Positions 1-5,900 of a stretch of DNA of 6,552 nucleotides are shown piece after piece; positions within the stretch are counted from its first letter, which is position 1, and each line of letters starts with the position of its first letter. This DNA is from an uncultured Oscillospiraceae bacterium (GTDB lineage Bacteria; Bacillota; Clostridia; Oscillospirales; Oscillospiraceae): NCBI GenBank assembly GCA_934630555.1, contig CAKTXB010000112.1, positions 1 through 6,552 of the forward strand. The letters run 5' to 3'. A program made the translations under genes and the position numbers. The notes beneath the pieces were generated by a model, which saw nothing but the letters and a program-made list of their open reading frames with translations, was not told where the DNA came from and searched no databases.

Positions 1-1
1 C

Positions 2-967
2 AACCAGGCTATCCGCTCGGCGGCGCTCATGGGTGCAAAAAAGTGGAAAAAGCACATCATCTCCACAGCGTTTGAGCACCACGCGGTGCTGCACACACTG
101 AAGAAGCTGGAGAAAGAGGGCTTTGAGGTAGAGCTGCTGGATGTTGGCAGCGTGGGCACCATTACGGCGCAGCAGGTGGCGGACGCCATCCGCGACGATA
201 CGTGCCTTGTGACTGTGATGTACGCGAACAACGAGATCGGCTCGATCTTGCCCATTGCGGAAATCGGCGCGGTGTGCAAGGAAAAGGGCGTTTTGTTCCA
301 CACGGACGCTGTGCAGGCGGCGGGCCATCTGCACATTGACGTGCAGGCGGAGCACATTGATATGCTGTCGCTTTCAGCGCACAAGTTCCACGGTCCGAAG
401 GGCGTGGGCCTGCTGTATGCACGGCGCGGCATTCAGCTCACAAACCTGATCGAGGGCGGCGCACAGGAGCGCGGCAAGCGTGCGGGCACGGAAAATGTAC
501 CGGGCATTTTGTCCATGGCGGTAGCGCTGGAAGACGCCTGCACACATATGGATGAAAATGCGAAAAAGGTCAGCGCGCTGCGCGACAAGCTCATTGCCGG
601 GCTTTCCAAAATTCCGCACAGTGCGCTGAACGGCGACCCGGTGAACCGGCTGCCGGGCAACGTGAGCTTCTGCTTTGAAGGCATTGAAGGCGAAAGCCTG
701 CTGCTGCTGCTTGACGACAAGGGCATCTGCGCCTCGTCCGGCAGCGCGTGCACGTCCGGCTCGCTGGATCCCAGCCATGTGCTGCTGGCCATCGGCCGGC
801 CGCATGAGGTGGCGCATGGTTCGCTGCGGCTGAGCCTGTGTGAGTGGAACACAGAAGAAGAAATGGATCACATTCTCGCGGCTGTGCCCGAGGTCGTGGA
901 GCGCCTGCGCGATATGTCGCCGGTGTGGAAGGATCTTGTGAGCGGCAAGCGGAAGTTCATTCTGTAA
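2..967 (+). CDS. nifS: Cysteine desulfurase NifS/IscS, 5'-truncated by the window edge
   Basis: This pyridoxal-phosphate enzyme removes sulfur from L-cysteine, giving alanine and an enzyme-bound persulfide that feeds Fe-S cluster assembly and tRNA thiolation in the cytoplasm. The frame is open from base 2, starting NQAIRSAALMGAKK, so the gene begins upstream; the ATG at 29 is internal. The fragment has 321 residues. It matches E. coli IscS numbering with a constant offset of 78: EHHAVL carries the His104 equivalent (bases 77-79), NNEIG the Asn155 equivalent (230-232), HTDAVQ the Asp180 equivalent (305-307), SAHKFHGPKG the PLP lysine 206 equivalent (383-385), and SSGSACTSG the persulfide Cys328 equivalent (749-751). 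About 78 residues are therefore missing. The long catalytic loop places it in the group I (IscS/NifS) class, not the SufS class. The following nifU and mnmA suggest it supplies both. The family is certain; assignment to NifS rather than IscS or YrvO is a naming choice. Confidence 0.96.
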   Translation, partial: NQAIRSAALMGAKKWKKHIISTAFEHHAVLHTLKKLEKEGFEVELLDVGSVGTITAQQVADAIRDDTCLVTVMYANNEIGSILPIAEIGAVCKEKGVLFHTDAVQAAGHLHIDVQAEHIDMLSLSAHKFHGPKGVGLLYARRGIQLTNLIEGGAQERGKRAGTENVPGILSMAVALEDACTHMDENAKKVSALRDKLIAGLSKIPHSALNGDPVNRLPGNVSFCFEGIEGESLLLLLDDKGICASSGSACTSGSLDPSHVLLAIGRPHEVAHGSLRLSLCEWNTEEEMDHILAAVPEVVERLRDMSPVWKDLVSGKRKFIL

Positions 968-972
968 GGAGG
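966..972 (+). promoter_or_regulatory. Ribosome binding site that decides the nifU start
   Basis: AAGGAGG overlaps the TAA stop of nifS and lies 9 bases before the ATG at 982. It selects that ATG over an in-frame ATG at 844 inside nifS, and suggests that nifU translation follows nifS translation on one mRNA. Confidence 0.85.
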
Positions 973-981
973 ATACGAATT

Positions 982-1416
982 ATGGCACTTTATACGGATA
1001 CCGTGATGGATCATTTCCAGCATCCGCGCAATGTCGGCAGCATTGAAAACGCCGACGCGGTCGGCGAAGTCGGCAACGCAAAATGCGGCGACATCATGAA
1101 AATGTATCTCAAGATCAAGGACAATGTTATCACCGACGTAAAGTTTGAAACGTTTGGCTGCGGCAGCGCCATTGCTTCCAGCTCCATGGCAACGGAGATG
1201 ATCAAGGGCAAGACGATCGACGAGGCGCTGGCTGTGACGAACAAGCAGGTCGTGGAGGCGCTGGGCGGTCTGCCCGCGCACAAGCTGCACTGCTCCGTGC
1301 TGGCTGAGGAGTCCATCAAGTCGGCCATCAAGGACTACTATGACCGCAACGGCATTGCCTACGATCACAGCAAGTTCCCGGACTGCGGCAGCTGCGAGAG
1401 CTGCCGGATGGTGTGA
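982..1416 (+). CDS. nifU: NifU/IscU-type Fe-S cluster assembly scaffold (clostridial type)
   Basis: This 144-residue scaffold receives sulfur from the adjacent desulfurase and iron, assembles a [2Fe-2S] cluster, and passes it to apo-proteins. It begins MALYTDTVMDHFQHPRNVG, the usual N-terminus of the family. All three ligand cysteines are present: C35 in NAKCGD (with D37, the residue governing cluster release), C60 in FGCGSAIASSS and C104 in KLHCSVLAEE (with H103). The HscA-binding LPPVK motif of E. coli IscU is replaced here by LPAHK, which argues against the HscA/HscB route. The C-terminus carries three extra cysteines, C135, C138 and C141, in a CxxCxxC arrangement absent from E. coli IscU. 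The ATG at 982 is chosen because of the Shine-Dalgarno at 966-972 and the fit to the family N-terminus; a start at 844 would add 46 residues that are out-of-frame nifS sequence. The stop overlaps the mnmA start by one base. Confidence 0.95.
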   Translation: MALYTDTVMDHFQHPRNVGSIENADAVGEVGNAKCGDIMKMYLKIKDNVITDVKFETFGCGSAIASSSMATEMIKGKTIDEALAVTNKQVVEALGGLPAHKLHCSVLAEESIKSAIKDYYDRNGIAYDHSKFPDCGSCESCRMV

Positions 1417-2480
1417 TGGAGAAGGTTTTGATCGCGATGAGCGGCGGCGTCGATTCCAGCGTCGCCGCTTATCTTATGAAGCAGCGGGGCTGCGACTGCG
1501 TGGGCGTGACGATGCGGCTGTTTGCCAATGAGGACATTGGTGTGAGCCGGGAAAAGTCATGCTGCTCGCTGGACGATGTGCAGGACGCGCGGAGCGTGGC
1601 GGCCAGGCTTGGTATCCCCTACTATGTGTTCAACTTCACGGGCGACTTTAAGACGCAGGTCATTGACCGCTTTACGGGGGCGTATGCCTGCGGTCGGACG
1701 CCGAACCCGTGCATCGACTGCAACCGCTATTTGAAGTTTGAACGGCTGTATGAGCGTGCGCGGCTGATGGGCTGCGACGCGGTGGTGACGGGGCACTATG
1801 CGCGCATCGCGCAGGAAAACGGACGCTGGGTGCTCAAGAAGGCGCTTGACCCGTCCAAGGACCAGAGCTATGTGCTCTATTCGCTGACACAGGAGCAGCT
1901 GGCGCACACGCGGCTGCCGGTGGGCGAATATGCAAAGTCGGACACGCGGAAGATCGCCGAGGAGATGGGCTTTTTCAACGCCAGCAAGCCGGACAGTCAG
2001 GACATCTGCTTCGTGCCGGACGGCGACTATGCGGCGTTTATTGAGCGCACAACGGGCAAGGTGTATCCGGAGGGAAGCTTTGTGGATGAAAGCGGCCACG
2101 TGCTGGGCCGCCACCGCGGCATTATCCATTACACCATTGGCCAGCGCAAGGGGCTGGGCATTGCTGCCGAAACGCCACTGTATGTGAAGCGCATTGACGC
2201 AGCGCGCAACGAGGTGGTGCTCAGCCGCGACGAGGCGCTCTATTCCCCTGCGCTCACGGCACAGGACATGAACTGGATGGCATTTGACGTGCCGCCGCGG
2301 GAGTTCCGCGCCAGCGCAAAGATCCGCTACCGCCACGCGGAGCAGCCCTGCACGGTGCGGGTGCTGGAAGATGGACGCGCACAGGTGGTGTTTGACGCGC
2401 CGCAGCGCGCCATTACGCCCGGGCAGGCTGTGGTGCTGTATGACGGCGACACGGTGCTGGGCGGAGGCGTGATCGTATAA
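1416..2480 (+). CDS. mnmA: tRNA-specific 2-thiouridylase MnmA
   Basis: MnmA adenylates U34 of Lys, Glu and Gln tRNAs and inserts sulfur from a cysteine desulfurase, making the s2U wobble modification in the cytoplasm. Its 354 residues are close to the 368 of E. coli. The N-terminal PP-loop ATPase motif SGGVDSS is at residues 9-15. Cysteines of the active site are C102 in NPCIDCNRYLKF and C198 in DSQDICFVPD; a further C99 sits in the same motif. The C-terminal half has the conserved GRHRGIIHYTIGQRKGLGI segment. A SCCSLDDVQDAR segment with C49 and C50 is present, absent from E. coli MnmA and familiar from clostridial and Bacteroides-type members. The ATG at 1416 shares a base with the nifU TGA, implying translational coupling; a GTG at 1413 one codon earlier is possible. 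No TusA-like gene is in the window, so direct sulfur transfer from NifS, as for YrvO-MnmA of Bacillus, is the likely route. Confidence 0.96.
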   Translation: MEKVLIAMSGGVDSSVAAYLMKQRGCDCVGVTMRLFANEDIGVSREKSCCSLDDVQDARSVAARLGIPYYVFNFTGDFKTQVIDRFTGAYACGRTPNPCIDCNRYLKFERLYERARLMGCDAVVTGHYARIAQENGRWVLKKALDPSKDQSYVLYSLTQEQLAHTRLPVGEYAKSDTRKIAEEMGFFNASKPDSQDICFVPDGDYAAFIERTTGKVYPEGSFVDESGHVLGRHRGIIHYTIGQRKGLGIAAETPLYVKRIDAARNEVVLSRDEALYSPALTAQDMNWMAFDVPPREFRASAKIRYRHAEQPCTVRVLEDGRAQVVFDAPQRAITPGQAVVLYDGDTVLGGGVIV

Positions 2481-2514
2481 AGGCTGCGGCCTGGCCGGGG
2501 CTTTGCAGAAAGGT

Positions 2515-2545
2515 GCTGCGCACGAAAACCGTGCGCAGCTTTTTT
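2515..2545 (+). terminator. Intrinsic terminator of the nifS-nifU-mnmA operon
   Basis: A perfect 10-bp stem, GCTGCGCACG (2515-2524) with CGTGCGCAGC (2530-2539), has a 5-base AAAAC loop and is followed directly by six T residues (2540-2545). It lies 34 bases after the mnmA stop. The reverse strand has no T-tract after the hairpin, so it acts in the + direction only. Confidence 0.93.
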
Positions 2546-2566
2546 GGAAAAATTTGCAGAAAGGGA

Positions 2567-2595
2567 TTGAAAACGCGGGCGTAAATTGCTATGAT
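2567..2595 (+). promoter_or_regulatory. Sigma-A type promoter of the riboswitch leader
   Basis: A -35 box TTGAAA (2567-2572) and a -10 box TATGAT (2590-2595) each match the consensus at five of six positions and are separated by exactly 17 bases. Transcription would start near 2602, a few bases before the first riboswitch helix and after the mnmA terminator. The surface protein gene is therefore its own transcription unit. Confidence 0.85.
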
Positions 2596-2604
2596 AGGCA
2601 CAAC

Positions 2605-2752
2605 TGAACAGGTGCGCAGCTCCCCCGCGCGGCTTTTGCGGCGCGGGCGGCGGAATGGGGTGCGATTCCCCGCGAGAAGGTCACTGTAAGGCCCCGATGG
2701 GCCAAGTCAGATACGCCGTGCTGTGCGTCGGCTTGCGCCGTTTCCGCAGCCG
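2605..2752 (+). ncRNA. Cobalamin (B12) riboswitch aptamer, compact class II-like
   Basis: The aptamer core is recognisable. It has GGAA (2652-2655), the P4 hairpin matching GGTGnnAnTCC (2659-2669), CACTGTAA (2682-2689, the J6/3-type box) and AAGTCAGATAC (2704-2714, the 3' box). A closing helix P1 can form from 2611-2620 and 2720-2729: ten pairs, three of them G-U. P3 can form from GGCG (2649-2652) and CGCC (2714-2717). The region after CACTGTAA holds only a 5-bp stem with a CGAT loop (2690-2703) instead of the large peripheral domain of classical adenosylcobalamin riboswitches. A 7-bp GC-rich hairpin (2624-2647) is inserted between P1 and P3. A hairpin at 2729-2752 with loop CCGTTTC is a candidate P13; that loop can pair at six of seven positions with GAGAAGG (2674-2680), the expected kissing loop. 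B12 binding is expected to switch the downstream gene off. The family is firm; the subclass and exact helices are inferred by eye. Confidence 0.9.
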
Positions 2753-2778
2753 GACATTCCGCAGACAGGAGCAGTCCG
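2751..2778 (+). promoter_or_regulatory. Candidate antiterminator helix of the riboswitch
   Basis: CGGAC (2751-2755) can pair with GTCCG (2774-2778). This helix uses the last two bases of the putative P13 hairpin and the first four stem bases of the terminator at 2775, so it excludes both. The arrangement fits a switch in which ligand-stabilised P13 frees the terminator. It is only five pairs and is inferred, not proven. Confidence 0.5.
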
Positions 2779-2810
2779 TGCAGCCGAAAGGCGCACGGAT
2801 CTTTTATTTT
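2775..2810 (+). terminator. Riboswitch-controlled intrinsic terminator (expression platform)
   Basis: TCCGTGC (2775-2781) pairs with GCACGGA (2793-2799), then after one unpaired A, GCC (2783-2785) pairs with GGC (2790-2792), closed by a GAAA tetraloop. A T-rich run (TCTTTTATTTT, 2800-2810) follows. It sits about 20 bases after the aptamer and 130 bases before the coding start. Its position within the leader marks it as the expression platform, meaning transcription stops early when B12 is plentiful. Confidence 0.85.
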
Positions 2811-2820
2811 CAATACGTTT

Positions 2821-2842
2821 CATGTGAAGCGCGCTTCACATG
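2821..2842 (+). repeat. Perfect 22-bp palindrome in the leader
   Basis: CATGTGAAGC (2821-2830), a central GC, and GCTTCACATG (2833-2842) read the same on both strands. In RNA it would fold as a 9-bp stem with a CGCG loop. It has no T-tract, so it is not a terminator. It lies downstream of the riboswitch terminator, only in read-through transcripts. It could be a DNA operator for a dimeric regulator, an mRNA-stabilising hairpin, or part of a dispersed palindromic element. Confidence 0.8.
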
Positions 2843-2862
2843 GTTTCAGGCAGCCTGAAACC
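2842..2862 (+). repeat. Second strong hairpin next to the palindrome
   Basis: GGTTTCAGG (2842-2850) and CCTGAAACC (2854-2862) form a 9-bp stem with a 3-base CAG loop, sharing one base with the palindrome before it. No T-tract follows. Together the two hairpins make a compact double stem-loop of about 42 bases in the 5' untranslated region. Confidence 0.75.
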
Positions 2863-2888
2863 GCGCCTGTTTGGGCGATGCGCGCTGC

Positions 2889-2904
2889 TGTAAAGCTGTA
2901 AAGC
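2889..2904 (+). repeat. Tandem 8-bp direct repeat
   Basis: TGTAAAGC occurs twice without a gap (2889-2896 and 2897-2904), about 25 bases before the ribosome binding site. It may be a simple duplication or part of a leader structure; nothing in the sequence settles its role. Confidence 0.6.
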
Positions 2905-2905
2905 A

Positions 2906-2921
2906 CGGGGGCCCAACCCCG
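2906..2921 (+). other. Short GC hairpin just before the ribosome binding site
   Basis: CGGGG (2906-2910) pairs with CCCCG (2917-2921) around a 6-base loop. It ends eight bases before the Shine-Dalgarno and leaves it exposed, so it is more likely to protect or space the 5' end than to block translation. Confidence 0.4.
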
Positions 2922-2928
2922 CAAGAAT

Positions 2929-2935
2929 AAGGAGG
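2929..2935 (+). promoter_or_regulatory. Strong Shine-Dalgarno for the surface protein
   Basis: AAGGAGG is a perfect anti-16S match and lies 5 bases before the ATG at 2941. It fixes the start of the long open frame and implies high translation once transcription passes the riboswitch. Confidence 0.9.
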
Positions 2936-2940
2936 AAACC

Positions 2941-5900
2941 ATGAAGAAAAACAGATCGGTATGCCTGCTGCTGGCTTTGGTGCTGGTGGTGGGGCTGCTG
3001 CCGGTTTCGGCGGGCGCTGCACAGGTGGAGGGCTATTTGTCCGACATCTATGCGGGTGTAAAGATGGGAATGCCCGACGCCAGCACAGCGGGGCTGTACG
3101 AAACCACAGTCAGCAGCGACGGGCACACTGTGACGGCCTACGTGCCGGACAGCAACGCAATGTTTACTCTGGGCGCAAAGCTCTCAAGCAGCGCCCCGAC
3201 AGGGTCAACGGTCAGCGTTACCTACACAGGAACAGATGGTAAAGAAATGAAGTCTGCCATTAGTGCAGCCCTGCTAAAGGCCGGCAGGTTGATGCCGCGG
3301 CAGAAATTTATTTCCACCGGCACTACGGGCAACACCATGACGATCACAGTCGTTGATGCTAAGACGAATAACACGCAGACCTATACCGTGGTCGCGGAGC
3401 GCCTTTTGACGCTCAAGACGCTGTCTATTACGGATGTGGCGCTGAATGAAACGTTCAACGCGGCGACAACGGCCTACACCGCCGCTACGTCGGCAAGCCA
3501 GATCACGATCAACGCCGAGCCGTACAGCAGCGCCTACACCGTTACCTACAACGGCGGCGACTCCAACGTCATTGACCTTGTGAACGGCGAAAATGTCATC
3601 AACATCCGCGTGGCCAAGGACACGGCGGAAACGACCTATCGGCTGACGGTGCAGAAGGTCGAGCCGGTGGCGGTGCGCTTCAACGTTACGCCGGCGGAGG
3701 CGCAGCTGGCCGTGTATGACCACAACGGCCTGCCCATCCGGCCGGAGGCGGACGGCACGTACAGCATTATGGAAACGCAGGCGTATTCCTACACCGCGGC
3801 CTGCTACGGCTATGTGGCGGCAGACGTGCACGTGGAGCACGCTGCGGCGGGCACGGTGGATGTGACGCTCCAGCGCGCGCCTGAAAATGACAAGCTCAAA
3901 ACAGGCCTTGACGTGCAGTGGCGCGATTTCCGCAACAGCGACGTCAATATGTCCATCACGGATGCGGCCCTGCCCATCGACCCCATGGAAACGGGGCTGA
4001 AGTGGGTCATTGAGGACGAGTATAAATCCTGGAGCAACGCGCCGAGCATCGGCATCATTGTGGACAACGCATATGTCTACATGGGCGGCGCAGGGGTTGG
4101 CTCGAGCCAGAAATATTGCCTTTTCAAGGTGAGTCTGGAGGACGGCTCCGTGCTCGCACAGCAACAGATGGTGGCGGCGTGCAGCTGGGGCAGTATCCCG
4201 CCCACGTACGCCGAGGGCATGATCTTCTGCCCGCTGGGCGGCGGCTACATTCAGGCGTTCAACGCCGAAACGCTCGAGCCGCTGTGGGTCTATCATGACC
4301 CGCTGGGGAAGAATGCGCAGGCCAACGCGCCCATTACGTATTCTGACGGCTATCTGTATGTTGGCTGGTCGAGCGGCGATGCAAAGGACGACAGAAATCT
4401 GGTTTGCCTGAGCGTGACGGACGAGGACCCGACGCGCACGGACGAGGAAAAGATCCCGATGTGGCGGCGCGCGTTTGCCGGCGGCTTCTACTGGGCCGGC
4501 AATCTTGTGCGCGGCAACGCGCTCATCTTCGGCTCCACCGCTGAGGGCGGCGCAGACACGCAGACGGCGTCCATGTATTCGCTGGACAAGCGCACCGGCG
4601 AGACCATCAGCAAGCTCACCGGCCTGTGGGGCAACGTGCGCGCCACGCCGACGTATGACGCCGAACGCGGCCGCGTCTATCTCACCAGCACGGGCGGCTA
4701 TCTCTACTCCGCCGCGCTGAACGAGCAGACGGGCGAGCTGAGCGACCTGAAGGAGAGCGAAAAGTTCGCCTCGCGTATCACCAGCACGCCGCTGGTCTAT
4801 GACGACCATGTATTCTTCTGCGGCGGCAGCGGCGTTGTGGCGGATGCCAGCGGCGCGGGCGGCTTCTACATTGCCGACGCCGACACGCTGGCTTACGTTG
4901 GCAGTGTGGATATGCCGGCCTATGCACAGTCCTCTCCCCTGCTGTCCACCGCCTATGAGGCCGAGGGCAAGCTGTATTTCTACAACACCTACAACTACTT
5001 CCCGGGCGGCATCATGATGACCATGGTCGATAAAAACGACTATGCCCACCCGGTGAACACGGAAATTTACGACGCGGCGGGCCACGCGCAGTTCTGCATC
5101 GTCAGCCCGGTCTGCGACCGCAACGGCACGCTCTTTTATAAAAACGACTCCGGCGCGGTCATGGCCGTCGGCAAGACGCTGGCCAATGTAGGATCCATCT
5201 CCTACTCCGTAAACGGCGGCGCGATGCAGACCATGGAGCCGTCCAACGCATCGGAGCGGACGCTGCTGGTGCCGCCGGAAACGAAGCAGCTGACCATTGC
5301 GGCCACGGGCTACAAGGGTGCGGCAACCACGGTGAACGGCGAGGCGAACCAGGTGACGCTGGACATGAGCGAAGCAGACGAAGCCGTTGCTACCATTGTG
5401 GTCACGGCCTCGAACGGGGATACGAAAACCTACACGGTGAACATCCGGCGCATCTCGCAGAACGCGGACCTTTCCAAGTTGGTGGTGACGACGGAGGATA
5501 ATACACTTGCCAACAACCAGCGGCCGCTCACCCCGGCGTTTGACCCTGCTGCGACGGATTATACCGCGACAGGTGTTACTTCTGACAGATATAGTCGGAT
5601 CTACCTGTGGGCAGACGCTGCAGACAAGCGCGCGACCATGCGCGTGTATGCCGTTTCAGGGATCGACGTGAAGCGTACCGGCCAGAAGGAAGAAACCGGT
5701 GAGCTCAAGCTGTCGGAAAACATGGGTAATAAATATTGCAAGCTCTACTATCAGGATGCGGCGACCACGCCCGCCTATGTGCGCGTTGAGGTCACGGCGG
5801 AGGACGGCACGGTGAAGAACTACTACGTGTGCATGACGGCCGGCGCGGCCTATGCAGAGCCTGTGCAGCCGGTGACGCAGACGGTGTATGTGACGCTGTA

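Noticed and set aside
29..31. ATG at 29 as the nifS start
   Set aside because: The frame is open to the window edge and upstream residues NQAIRSAAL are conserved family sequence; starting here would remove the cofactor-binding N-terminus.
844..981. Upstream in-frame ATG that would extend NifU by 46 residues
   Set aside because: The extension is nifS sequence read in another frame; the ATG at 982 has a perfect Shine-Dalgarno and gives the normal family N-terminus.
1413..1415. GTG as the mnmA start
   Set aside because: The ATG directly after it gives the usual MxKVLIAMSGG start and a typical TGATG overlap. The difference is one residue and GTG cannot be fully excluded.
1440..1469. GC-rich inverted repeat near the mnmA start
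   Set aside because: It falls on the codons of the conserved SGGVDSSVAA ATP-binding loop, so protein constraint explains it.
2655..2858. 67-codon + strand open frame in the leader
   Set aside because: It starts inside the riboswitch core and runs through the terminator; the conserved RNA boxes explain the sequence, and no Shine-Dalgarno precedes its ATG.
2842..2862. Resemblance of the TTTCAGG hairpin to neisserial uptake-sequence hairpins
   Set aside because: The gene content is clostridial and the match is partial and short, so it is most likely coincidence.
2589..3126. Minus-strand open frames over the riboswitch and signal peptide region
   Set aside because: They overlap structured RNA and the start of the surface protein on the opposite strand and show no family motifs.
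3274..5085. 603-codon open frame on the minus strand
   Set aside because: It lies fully antisense to the surface protein. Its product is rich in Arg, His, Ala and Val without recognisable motifs, as expected from the reverse of GC-rich codon usage, and no ribosome binding site or promoter is evident.
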